Below are positions 1 to 8,124 of a stretch of DNA of 64,000 bases, one piece after another. Positions within the stretch are counted from its first letter, which is position 1. Each line of letters opens with the position of its first letter. Source of the stretch: Halovenus aranensis (lineage in GTDB: Archaea > Halobacteriota > Halobacteria > Halobacteriales > Haloarculaceae). The stretch spans positions 1 to 64,000 of the forward strand of contig NZ_FNFC01000009.1 in assembly GCF_900100385.1 (NCBI RefSeq), read 5' to 3'. The notes below the pieces were generated by a model, which was not told the origin of the DNA, ran no database searches, and worked only from the letters and a program-made list of their open reading frames with translations. The translations under genes were made by a program, and so were the position numbers.

Positions 1-1
1 G

Positions 2-3000
2 GGAACAGTTCTCGGCGACCACGAGACCGACGTAGAGCCAGAAATCGGTCCCACTCTGGTCGAGGCTGACCCGGAAGCGGGGTTCGAGTACCCTTACTTC
101 CTGTACGCCCCGACCCGAGACGAAGGCGACGAGCCACGGCCGGTACTCGCTCAGCCGAACAACACGGGCTACTCGACCGACGACTTCAGCGTCCACCGCG
201 AGCGAGCCAAAGAGACGGCTGAACGCTCTTCGGGGCGGCAGATAGTCGACCGGCTAACCGCGCCGTTTCTCGTTCCCGTGTTCCCACGGCCGCGCCCAGA
301 TTCCCAAAACCCGAATGGGTACAACCACGCACTCGACCGCGATATGTTCGAACTGGAGGAAGGCCCGCTCGAACGCGTCGACAAGCAGTTGCTCGCGATG
401 GTCGACGACGCCCGCGACCGTCTCGACGATGAGGGGTATCCTGTCGCCGAAGGGTTGTTACTCAACGGCTTCTCTGCGAGTGGGAACTTTGTCGAGCGGT
501 TCGCGAGCCTCCACCCTGATGAGGTAATCGCAGTCACGGCGGGCGGCATCAACGGGATGCCACTGCTGCCACTCGACCGGGCCGACGGACGGGAGTTGCC
601 GTATCACGTCGGCGTGGGCGATATCGAGGAGTTGACCGGCGACGCCTTCGACGCCGACGCGTTCGCCGACGTCCACCGGTTCCTGTATCTGGGCGAAATC
701 GACGTGAGCGACACCATCCCCTACGGCGACGTGTTTCCGGCCGACCTGCGGGAGGTCGCACTGGACGTGTTCGGGTCGAACATGCAACGCGACCGACTCC
801 CGTACGCCAAACAGGTGTACGAGGACGTGGAGGCAAATGCCGTCTTCCGGATGTACGAGCGTGAGCCACACACGCCGCGACCAGCAATCGACGATATGGT
901 TGCGTTCCACGAGCGGTCACTCGCGGGCGAGTCGATTGACGATATCCGCGCCGACCTCGGGGGGAACGTTCCGGAGTTGGGTGCTCACGTCGAGAGTGAC
1001 GTGACCGAGCTAGAGGTCGACGAATCGGTCACGTTCGACGGCAGTCGGTCGTCACTCGACGCGGGCGAGATAACCGACTACGAGTGGACGATTGACGGCG
1101 ACCGGACGGCGACCGGCGAGACAGTCACGCACACGTTCGAGACAGCAGGCGGGCACGCGGTACAGTTACGCGTCGAGACGGCCGATGGGACGGCCGACGA
1201 GACAGTCCACCAAGTCGTCGTTGGAGGGGGTCAGAGTGTGTCTGAGCCAGTAATCGAGGTGTCTGAGCAGTCATTTGCCGACCGGACGGTGACGATAGAC
1301 CGGGTTGCGACGGACCGCCCTGCGAGGCTGGGCGTCAGTGGCCTAACTGGAACTATCGGACTCGACGCGGACGAGGAGCGCGCCAATCTCACGCTCGACC
1401 TGACAGAACGACCGTCGCCGGGCGAGGAACTGCGCGTGTCGCTGTACGACGCCGACACCGGTCAGGGCTTTGCCTCGAAAACCGTGTCGGTGACAGGTGA
1501 CCTGTCGGACCGCACCGAGGGAGTCGAGCCGACACTGATCGAGGCCGACCCGGATGCTGGCTTCGAGTACCCCTACTTCCTGTATGCGCCAGAGCGGTAC
1601 GCAGACGAGACACCTGGCCCGATGGTCGTTCAGCCAAACAACACCGGCACATCGACCGACGACTTCTCGCGACACCGAGAGCGAGCCCGCGAGGCCGTCG
1701 AGAGAAATCCGGGGCGACTCGTGGCCGACAGCTTCGCGAGCCCGCTCCTCGTGCCCGTCTTCCCCCGTCCGCGTTCAGGTGAGATTAATTTCCGGTACTA
1801 CACACACCAACTCGACAGAGATACGCTCGAAATCGACGAGGGACCGCTGGAGCGAATCGACCGCCAGTTGCTCGCGATGGTCGACGACGCTCGCGACCGT
1901 CTCGACGATGAGGGGTATCCCGTTGCCGACGGGCTCGCAATCGACGGGTTTTCTGCCTCGGGGAACTTCGCGAATCGGTTCACAGCACTCCACCCCGAGG
2001 AGGTGTCGTCGGTCACCGCCGGCGGCGTGAATGGGATGCCGCTTCTCCCACGAGAGTCGGCACAGTCACAGCCCTTAGACTACCACGTCGGCGTGGGCGA
2101 TATCGAGGAGTTGACCGGCGACTCCTTCGACTTAGAGGCCTACCGCGATGTCGACCAACTGCTGTACATGGGGGAGTTCGACGACAGCGACACGATTCCG
2201 TACGGAGACGCCTTCTCCGAGGAGTTGCGCGACGCGGCGCTGTCGGTGTTCGGCCCACACATGACAGACGACCGGTTCCCGTACGGTCGGGCAGTCTACG
2301 ATGCGTTCAACATCGGGACTGTCTTCCGGACGTATCCTGGGTCTGCTCACACCCCTCGTCCCGCAATACGTGACATACTCCGGTTTCATAAGGCGAGTTT
2401 CACCGGTACGGACACGGAGACACTACGGGCGCGATTTGGGGGCCAGACGGCGAATACGCGAGCCCATGTCAGGTTCGCGCCCACGCGACCGGCTGTCGAC
2501 GAACGCGTTACGTTCGATGCAAGTCAGTCCAACATTCGAGGCGTCGACGCCGAGCCGGAGTCGTATGAGTGGGCGTTTGCCGACGGACGGACCGCGACCG
2601 GCCCGGTGGCACGTCACACGTTCGACTCGACGGGACGACACGCCGTCGAACTCACTGTCACGTACACCGACGGCACAGTCGTAACCGCCGTCGAGTACGT
2701 GCCGGTGGGACCAGACGGCACACAGGTTTACAACGACGGCGTCACGTCCGAGACTGGCGGCGAGCCAATCGCGTATCGCTCACAGTCTGAGTCGTCGACC
2801 CCGACAGCGACCGAGACACCGACACCCACAGAGACGACGCCAACGCCGACAGCGACCGAGACGCCGACCGAGACAGCAACCCCGACGGCGACAGCGACGC
2901 CGACAGAGACGACACCCGAGGCCGAGCCGTCACCGACCTCGGCACCGGCGGCCGACGACGATGGTGCCAGTGTCTTCGGTTTCGGCGTTGGAAGCGCGCT

Positions 3001-3067
3001 CGCCGGCCTCGGCACCGCAGCGTACGCTGTCGCCCGACGACTAGGCGACGAGGACGAGACAGAGTAA
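2..3067 (+). CDS. Cell-surface protein with duplicated esterase-like and PKD modules, PGF-CTERM-like tail (5' partial)
   Basis: The reading frame is open from the left edge, so the start lies outside the window; 1021 residues are visible. It holds two copies of an alpha/beta-hydrolase-like module, each with a GFSASG nucleophile elbow (near visible residues 156 and 649, 493 residues apart). Each is followed by a PKD-like beta-sandwich (about 328-413 and 821-905). The linker before copy 2 resembles the residues at the very left edge, so the repeat unit probably starts with that linker. A Thr/Pro-rich spacer (about 932-983) leads to a hydrophobic segment starting VFGFGVGSALAGLG and a short basic/acidic end. 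This layout is typical of archaeosortase (ArtA) substrates, so I infer an S-layer-associated, extracellular hydrolase or binding protein. The substrate is unknown; PHB-depolymerase-like esterase is one possibility. Confidence 0.85.
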   Translation, partial: GTVLGDHETDVEPEIGPTLVEADPEAGFEYPYFLYAPTRDEGDEPRPVLAQPNNTGYSTDDFSVHRERAKETAERSSGRQIVDRLTAPFLVPVFPRPRPDSQNPNGYNHALDRDMFELEEGPLERVDKQLLAMVDDARDRLDDEGYPVAEGLLLNGFSASGNFVERFASLHPDEVIAVTAGGINGMPLLPLDRADGRELPYHVGVGDIEELTGDAFDADAFADVHRFLYLGEIDVSDTIPYGDVFPADLREVALDVFGSNMQRDRLPYAKQVYEDVEANAVFRMYEREPHTPRPAIDDMVAFHERSLAGESIDDIRADLGGNVPELGAHVESDVTELEVDESVTFDGSRSSLDAGEITDYEWTIDGDRTATGETVTHTFETAGGHAVQLRVETADGTADETVHQVVVGGGQSVSEPVIEVSEQSFADRTVTIDRVATDRPARLGVSGLTGTIGLDADEERANLTLDLTERPSPGEELRVSLYDADTGQGFASKTVSVTGDLSDRTEGVEPTLIEADPDAGFEYPYFLYAPERYADETPGPMVVQPNNTGTSTDDFSRHRERAREAVERNPGRLVADSFASPLLVPVFPRPRSGEINFRYYTHQLDRDTLEIDEGPLERIDRQLLAMVDDARDRLDDEGYPVADGLAIDGFSASGNFANRFTALHPEEVSSVTAGGVNGMPLLPRESAQSQPLDYHVGVGDIEELTGDSFDLEAYRDVDQLLYMGEFDDSDTIPYGDAFSEELRDAALSVFGPHMTDDRFPYGRAVYDAFNIGTVFRTYPGSAHTPRPAIRDILRFHKASFTGTDTETLRARFGGQTANTRAHVRFAPTRPAVDERVTFDASQSNIRGVDAEPESYEWAFADGRTATGPVARHTFDSTGRHAVELTVTYTDGTVVTAVEYVPVGPDGTQVYNDGVTSETGGEPIAYRSQSESSTPTATETPTPTETTPTPTATETPTETATPTATATPTETTPEAEPSPTSAPAADDDGASVFGFGVGSALAGLGTAAYAVARRLGDEDETE

Positions 3068-3079
3068 CAACCGCCCTCG

Positions 3080-3823
3080 TCAGGACGACTGCTCTGTGAG
3101 TCGTCCCCCGTCGACGGCGACGTTCTCGCCGCTGATGTATGCGGCCCCATCGGAGAGGAAAAACAGGAGCGGAGCAGCCACGTCGTCGAACGACGCCGCC
3201 CGGCCACGCGGGTACGCAGACACGTCGGAGACGGTGTTTTCGACGGCAAACGGCGAGACGGCGTTGACGGTGATACCGTCGTCTTGCGTGTCGCCGGCCA
3301 GCATCCGCGTGAACATCAGGACGCCGGTTTTCGCCACGAAGTACGGAAAATTCACCGGCGCGGCGTGCATCCGGTCGCTGTCGGCAAAGCCGATGTTGAC
3401 GATGCGACCCCATCCCTTGTCGCGCATGCCCTCGAGCGCCCGCCGTGAGCAGAGTACAGTGCCATAGAAGGTGCTCTCGACGACGCTTCGCCAGGCGTCC
3501 CACTCGATGTCTTCCCAGTGGCGGGCGTCGAAGTTGCCGACGTTGTTCACGAGTACGTCGACATGCCCGAGTTCGGCCGCGGCCTCGTCGAACATCGCAT
3601 CGACCGCGTCCGGGTCGGTGATGTCACCCTGGACCGTCGTCGCGGCAACGCCGTGTTCGCGCGCTTCCTCGGCCGTCGCAGCGGCCTCGGCGTCGCTCTC
3701 GCGGTACTGAACGACGACATCGGCGCCGCAAGCTGCGAGGCGAAGCAGTAACTCCCGGCCAACGCGGGTGGCGCTTCCGGTGACGAGTGCTGTGCGACCG
3801 TCCAAATCTGGCTCTGGAGCCAT
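3080..3823 (-). CDS. SDR family NAD(P)-dependent oxidoreductase
   Basis: This is a 247-residue short-chain dehydrogenase/reductase. The Rossmann dinucleotide motif TGSATRVG lies at residues 15-22, the NNVG motif near residue 90, and the catalytic YxxxK as YFVAK, with a Ser about 12 residues before the Tyr. Length and layout fit the 3-oxoacyl-ACP-reductase-like branch of classical SDRs, which reduce ketones or oxidise alcohols with NAD(P)H. The C-terminus carries a typical GG-R-L end of this family. It converges on the surface-protein gene with a 12-nt gap. The physiological substrate cannot be read from the sequence. Confidence 0.9.
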   Translation of the reverse strand: MAPEPDLDGRTALVTGSATRVGRELLLRLAACGADVVVQYRESDAEAAATAEEAREHGVAATTVQGDITDPDAVDAMFDEAAAELGHVDVLVNNVGNFDARHWEDIEWDAWRSVVESTFYGTVLCSRRALEGMRDKGWGRIVNIGFADSDRMHAAPVNFPYFVAKTGVLMFTRMLAGDTQDDGITVNAVSPFAVENTVSDVSAYPRGRAASFDDVAAPLLFFLSDGAAYISGENVAVDGGRLTEQSS

Positions 3824-3909
3824 ACAGTACTGAGAGTCGAGACCGTCTTAAATCGGATACCAACACTGTTTCCTGGCGAGTATTTAGGTGTCCCACTCGT
3901 GTCGTGAGT

Positions 3910-4368
3910 ATGGACCTAGACCGGTTTGCAACAGACAGTCCGGCCGACGACGCGCCGGGCGAGGCGTCGGTCTGTGTCGTGGCGACCCAGTCAGAGACGT
4001 TCGAGCGCTGTCGGGAGGGGTACTATCCCTCGCCGCGGTCCTACCCCCGGACCCGCGAATCCTTCGAGTACATGGCCTTTTATCGTACGGCACCGGTCTC
4101 CAGCGTGACACACTACGCCCGAGTCACGGACCGCGTTCCACAGACCCGCTCCGAGACGGGACCGATGGACGAGGCGGACTGGGCGGCACTTATCGACCCA
4201 TTCTCGGAGGAAGACGAGGTGGTCGTCTTCACCCTCAGTGACCCCGTCCCGCTCGATACCCCCGTCGCGAACGACGAGAACGGCGTTCGTGGGGCGTGGT
4301 ACTGTACAGTGGCCGACCTCCGGTCCGCGTCGACGCTTTCGGCGCTTGCAGACAGAGCGCGGACCTGA
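3910..4368 (+). CDS. Hypothetical haloarchaeal protein
   Basis: This is an acidic 152-residue protein with no membrane segment and no motif I recognise. The frame is open further upstream, but the ATG at 3910 (MDLDRFATDSP) starts the acidic haloarchaeal-type sequence, and the residues before it are basic and unlike a halophile protein. It is divergent from the SDR gene. The central part is rich in Tyr, Arg and Pro (around residues 36-60), and a hydrophobic strand (EVVVFTLSDP) follows. No function is assigned. Confidence 0.7.
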   Translation: MDLDRFATDSPADDAPGEASVCVVATQSETFERCREGYYPSPRSYPRTRESFEYMAFYRTAPVSSVTHYARVTDRVPQTRSETGPMDEADWAALIDPFSEEDEVVVFTLSDPVPLDTPVANDENGVRGAWYCTVADLRSASTLSALADRART

Positions 4369-4444
4369 CACAGAGACAAACCGGTACAGACATCAATATC
4401 AAGAGCGAGCGACAGCTGGGTGTGAAAGAGTGTGTGACGGACCG

Positions 4445-4594
4445 TCAGATTTCGTCGACAGAACTGTACTTGTTCCAGCACTGGCAGTCGAGGTCTTCAA
4501 TCGAGTTCACTTCGTCGGGCAGGTCGGATATCGGCATCCCGTCCCCAACTTCGTCACAGTCGTCGTCATGAACGGTAAAGTCGTCGCTCGACAT
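4445..4594 (-). CDS. Small acidic hypothetical protein (49 aa)
   Basis: A short minus-strand frame starts MSSDDFTVHDDDCDEVGD and ends with DCQCWNKYSSVDEI. It is very acidic and holds a DCQC pair near the C-terminus, as expected for a small haloarchaeal protein and not for a random frame. An in-frame ATG three codons upstream (4603) is an alternative start. The function is unknown; the Cys residues could bind metal. Confidence 0.45.
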   Translation of the reverse strand: MSSDDFTVHDDDCDEVGDGMPISDLPDEVNSIEDLDCQCWNKYSSVDEI

Positions 4595-4704
4595 AACCGG
4601 CATACATACGAATACGAGTGAACGATAATAAATTCTGTCACTAAGACAATTCGACAGCACAATCGTGAGACCACCAGTGACCAGTGCGATAAAAAGACAG
4701 TAAT

Positions 4705-5550
4705 TTGACGGTACAGCGAGAATTTTGGCCCGTGGTTGGATTAGACAGACTCATCATCGGCGGCTTACTTGCGGTGGTCGGTCTGGTGTTGCTGTATCGC
4801 CTTGCAGGTGTGGTATCCGCGTTTGCCACCGTGTGGGCTGCATCGCCAAGCGAGAATCCGACAGTTGCCGACGGCGAGCCGATTACAGTCGACGGGCGGG
4901 TGTTCGTCGAAGAGTCGGCAACTGTGACCGACCGGTTGTTTCCCGACGCGCCGGATGTCGGCGGCTACGTCTGGCAGGCCGGCTTTCCCAGCGCAGGGAC
5001 GTACACATACGACTCGGCACGCGGTGAGTTCCGCCAGCGTCGGACGCCGTTTGCTTCTGGCGTCGAATCCGGACAGCTCGGCGTCGAGAGTGGTGGACAG
5101 CGGTTGTACCTCGATTTCGACTGGCTCCGAGACCAGTACGACTGTCCGGCGCTGACAGACCTCGAAGTCGGCAATCCGCGTAAGAACGTCTCACTTCCGG
5201 CACTGGTGACGCGGTATCTCATCGACTCCGAGTTCGTCTGTCTGCACTCGACGGTCGGTGAGGTGGCCGTCGACAAGCTCACCGATGTCGTGGAACTGTA
5301 CCGCGACGACGTTCACACAGACGAGTTCTTCGTCGACGCACGGGGAATTCCGGCCGGCCAAGAGCTGTTCGTCCACGGCAACGTGAAGCTGCGAAACGGC
5401 CGCCCAGCGGTCGTCGGCACCGACGACACGCCGCTTGTCGTCTCCGACCGTGGAAAGCGTGGACTGTGTCGGATGCTCCTGTGGAAGGCAGCGAAGTACG
5501 GGCTTGTTCTCGCTGTGGTCGGATTACTCGGCGCCGTATTCGTGCTGTGA
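4705..5550 (+). CDS. Two-TM membrane protein, GIDE-like layout
   Basis: This is a 281-residue protein with one membrane helix near residues 17-40, a large hydrophilic middle and a second helix at the very C-terminus (about 262-281). The pattern of a beta-rich domain between two helices resembles GIDE (MUL1-like) domain proteins, which occur in halophiles, but this is a weak structural impression and no catalytic motif is visible. The start is a TTG at 4705, with no better in-frame ATG or GTG ahead of the first helix. It is followed by a small soluble-protein gene on the same strand. Confidence 0.7.
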   Translation: MTVQREFWPVVGLDRLIIGGLLAVVGLVLLYRLAGVVSAFATVWAASPSENPTVADGEPITVDGRVFVEESATVTDRLFPDAPDVGGYVWQAGFPSAGTYTYDSARGEFRQRRTPFASGVESGQLGVESGGQRLYLDFDWLRDQYDCPALTDLEVGNPRKNVSLPALVTRYLIDSEFVCLHSTVGEVAVDKLTDVVELYRDDVHTDEFFVDARGIPAGQELFVHGNVKLRNGRPAVVGTDDTPLVVSDRGKRGLCRMLLWKAAKYGLVLAVVGLLGAVFVL

Positions 5551-5593
5551 CCGGTCGGGTGTGCTTATCAGGCTGGGGGGCGGAGTATCGCCT

Positions 5594-5857
5594 ATGTTCA
5601 CGCTCGACGTAGACCGATTCACCTTCGAGTTGAAAGACGGGGCGCTCAAACACGTCGGTGCCTCGAACAAATCCGCGACGGCGAAGCTCTACGACGTCGA
5701 GTCCGCCGAGGTCCGCGAGTTCGGCGACGAGCGGGTGAAAATTACCTGTGAAGACGACAGCGGCAACGAAATCGAGGTGGCGCTCGGTCCCGAGGCGGCG
5801 AGTGACGTCGCACAGGAACTCACACAGCTCGAAGCCGAGAGCGAGGTATTCGAGTAG
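5594..5857 (+). CDS. Small conserved hypothetical protein
   Basis: This 87-residue acidic protein starts at the ATG at 5594 (MFTLDVDRFTFELKDG). The sequence alternates hydrophobic and charged residues, suggesting a beta-rich N-terminal half, and an Ala/Glu-rich helix lies at the C-terminus. The frame is open upstream, but those residues are Cys/Ser/Arg-rich and not halophile-like. It sits between the membrane-protein gene and the YkgJ gene on the same strand. The function is unknown. Confidence 0.65.
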   Translation: MFTLDVDRFTFELKDGALKHVGASNKSATAKLYDVESAEVREFGDERVKITCEDDSGNEIEVALGPEAASDVAQELTQLEAESEVFE

Positions 5858-5898
5858 ACGCCCCGACGCGCTTTTCAGGCCGCCGACGAAGACTCTGT

Positions 5899-6558
5899 GT
5901 GGACAGCCTGGAGACGGAACTCGACCGCGCTCGCTCGCTGTCGGTCGACAGCCTCGCGGACGCAATCGAGGCAATCGGCTTCGAGTGTACCCACTGCGGG
6001 GCCTGCTGTAAGGCCGCCGACTGTGGTGATTCAGACGATTCCGACGAGGAACACACCGCGACGGTGTTTCCCGACGAGGTGCGCGAGTTACAGGACCGCG
6101 GGGACTACGACTGGCGGGACGTGGCCCGACCGATGCCGTACGGCCTCACCGAGGGCGACGACGGCCCGACGGGGGAGACCTTCGAGTGGGCGCTCCAGAC
6201 CGACGACTGCGGGGACTGTACCTTCTACGATGGCGGTGCCGCCCGGTGTACGGTCCACGAGGACCGCCCGCTCATCTGCCAGACATACCCCTTCAGCGTC
6301 GCACTTGGCGGTACCTCCCAGCCGATGGGCGAAGCCGTCGACAGCGAGGGGATGGTCCGGGCACACGAGTGCGAGGGGCTGGGCCAGGACATGTCCCGCG
6401 GCGAGGCCGAAGAACTGGCCGCCGCGCTCAAAGAGCGCGCGGTCCGCGAACTGGAAGAGGCGATTGGCGTCCGAGACTCCTACGAACCCGTCGAGACGGA
6501 GGGTATCGTCGTCTACGATTCTGAAGGCCCGAAAGACGCCGACGGACGGCCGTACTGA
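5899..6558 (+). CDS. YkgJ family cysteine-cluster protein
   Basis: This 219-residue protein starts at GTG 5899. It has the family's cysteine signature: CTHCGACC at about residues 32-39, then CGDC, a further Cys in the ARCTVHEDRP stretch, LICQTYPF, and HEC towards the C-terminus. The YkgJ/Fli-B-like family is thought to bind zinc or an Fe-S cluster through these residues; its reaction is not established. A Glu-rich helical C-terminal region follows. The next gene (TRAM) is on the same strand about 90 nt downstream. Confidence 0.88.
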   Translation: MDSLETELDRARSLSVDSLADAIEAIGFECTHCGACCKAADCGDSDDSDEEHTATVFPDEVRELQDRGDYDWRDVARPMPYGLTEGDDGPTGETFEWALQTDDCGDCTFYDGGAARCTVHEDRPLICQTYPFSVALGGTSQPMGEAVDSEGMVRAHECEGLGQDMSRGEAEELAAALKERAVRELEEAIGVRDSYEPVETEGIVVYDSEGPKDADGRPY

Positions 6559-6648
6559 CCGCAATCCCGGACGCAAGCTGGGTGGTGGCAGATAACAACT
6601 ACTTTGACGGTGGCAGTTGCCAGAGTACATACGGAGGTTCGACTACCT

Positions 6649-7029
6649 GTGGAGATTTCAGATGAACTCCTCTGTCTGTACAGCGCCGATGTATCGGACG
6701 ACGGCGATAGCTACCGCATCGAAGTACCGCGTCGCGAGGTCGAGACGGGCGCGGTGTCGGTCGGTGAGACCTACCGGGTCGCACTCATCGCTCCCGAGAG
6801 CGAGTCGACGACCGAGGCCGAGGTCTCTGACGAGCCCCAGCCGCCGGTCGAGCCCGGCGAGATTCGCTACGTCGAAATCGAAGACCTCGGCAAACAGGGC
6901 GACGGCATCGCCCGCGTCGAGCGAGGGTACGTCATCATCGTCCCCGACACCGAGGTCGGTCAGCGGGTCAAAGTCGAAATCACCGAAGTCAAATCGAACT
7001 TTGCGGTCGGCGAAGCGATTCCCGAGTAA
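6649..7029 (+). CDS. TRAM domain protein
   Basis: I start this 126-residue protein at the GTG at 6649 (VEISDELLCLYSADV), because related haloarchaeal proteins begin at this point and a GGAGG-like sequence lies at 6632-6636. A TTG at 6604 in the same frame would be 15 codons longer. The C-terminal half (IRYVEIEDLGKQGDGIARVE and following) is a TRAM domain, a small beta-barrel that binds RNA and is found in archaeal RNA-chaperone-like proteins as well as in tRNA-modifying enzymes. No catalytic domain is attached, so it is probably a stand-alone RNA-binding protein. Confidence 0.85.
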   Translation: MEISDELLCLYSADVSDDGDSYRIEVPRREVETGAVSVGETYRVALIAPESESTTEAEVSDEPQPPVEPGEIRYVEIEDLGKQGDGIARVERGYVIIVPDTEVGQRVKVEITEVKSNFAVGEAIPE

Positions 7030-7203
7030 GCCGGCGTCGCTGTTTCGGTGCTGTACCAGTGACACCAGTGTGACCGGCGGTGAGTGATGTCAGTCCACGC
7101 CCGGCGGGCGTCCGACGCTGTTCTGTGGGCAGAATCGCAGTACTGCGCGGTGTTAACTCTTCGTACCAAACCGGCTATAGGTGAACAGTTCCGAACGTAG
7201 TGT

Positions 7204-7452
7204 ATGAGCACGACGGCCGAGACCGCGACAGGTGTCCCGACCCTCTCAGAGAAACAACAGCGCATCCTGGGCTACCTGCGAGACAACGCCGACGAGCAGA
7301 CCTACTTCAAGTCTCGGCTCATCGCCGAGGACCTCGACATGTCGGCCAAAGAGGTGGGGACGAACATGAAAGCTATCGAGCAAGGCGAGTTCGACCTCTC
7401 CGTCGAGAAGTGGGGGTACTCCTCCAGCACGACGTGGATGGTCACGACGTAG
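7204..7452 (+). CDS. Small winged-helix-like protein (DUF7123 family, from memory)
   Basis: This 82-residue protein has the pattern of a compact HTH: PTLSEKQQRILGYL, then the putative recognition region AEDLDMSAKEVGTNMKAIE, and ends WGYSSSTTWMVT. It belongs to a small family found widely in haloarchaea and recalled as DUF7123. A CTATAG-like box lies about 29 nt before the ATG, suggesting a leaderless transcript. Its last 11 nt overlap the end of the convergent regulator gene. DNA binding is inferred from the fold pattern only. Confidence 0.85.
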   Translation: MSTTAETATGVPTLSEKQQRILGYLRDNADEQTYFKSRLIAEDLDMSAKEVGTNMKAIEQGEFDLSVEKWGYSSSTTWMVTT

Positions 7453-8062
7453 CGTCGGGCGCGTAATCGAGTAAAGCCGGCGCAATCGACGCCAGCGCCG
7501 CAGCATCTTCGCCGAAGGAGTCTGCATACCGGACTAGCAGTACCATCACCTGTTCGGGTTCTGTAACACTGTAGCCGTCGGCACGCGAAAGGAGTCCGTT
7601 CTCTTCGAGCCGAGCGGCGTGTTTGCTCACTGTCGGTCGGGAGACATCGAGTCGAGCGGCGATATCACCCGCGGACGCGCCGGGGTCTTCCAGCAACGCG
7701 ACGAGGATGCCTCGCTGGGTCTCTCGGCGCAAGTGGCCTAACACGACCTGTTCGAACTCGGAGAACTCGTCTGCCGGGAAATACCGGCGGTAGTCGCCGT
7801 CTTTCCGGCTCTCGACGACACCGTCGTCTTCGAGCTGGCGGAGGTGGTGTTGAGTCTCGCCGGTCCCGAGTTGCAGGTCGTCACGTATCTTCGAGAAGTG
7901 TGCGCCGGGCGTCGTACTCAGATAGCCAGTCAGGGCCTCAGGGGCGTCGCTGTCGCTCTCGTCGGCACTCGCGAAGCCGACGAGCGGGCTGGCCGCTCCC
8001 AGCGCGGCAAAGCGGCGGAGTGTCGCCCGTTTCGATTGGTCGACACTCCTGTCTCGGGCCAT
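7442..8062 (-). CDS. Tandem winged-HTH transcriptional regulator with signal-like N-terminus
   Basis: This is a 206-residue protein with two winged-helix units: one around residues 42-95 (SKIRDDLQLGTGETQHHLRQ) and one around 105-170 (AGDIAARLDVSRPTVSKHAA). The first 35 residues contain an LRRF pair followed by a small-residue hydrophobic stretch (AALGAASPLVGFASA) that looks like a signal or membrane anchor. Similar haloarchaeal regulators often carry hydrophobic N-terminal segments. It probably acts as an ArsR/MarR-like repressor or activator. Its target is unknown. It overlaps the convergent small HTH gene by 11 nt. Confidence 0.85.
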   Translation of the reverse strand: MARDRSVDQSKRATLRRFAALGAASPLVGFASADESDSDAPEALTGYLSTTPGAHFSKIRDDLQLGTGETQHHLRQLEDDGVVESRKDGDYRRYFPADEFSEFEQVVLGHLRRETQRGILVALLEDPGASAGDIAARLDVSRPTVSKHAARLEENGLLSRADGYSVTEPEQVMVLLVRYADSFGEDAAALASIAPALLDYAPDATS

Positions 8063-8124
8063 ATCGGGGCAACGTTGGGTAGACGTATAACCGCTTCGCT
8101 CGTTAAAACGGTCGCCGCGACCCG

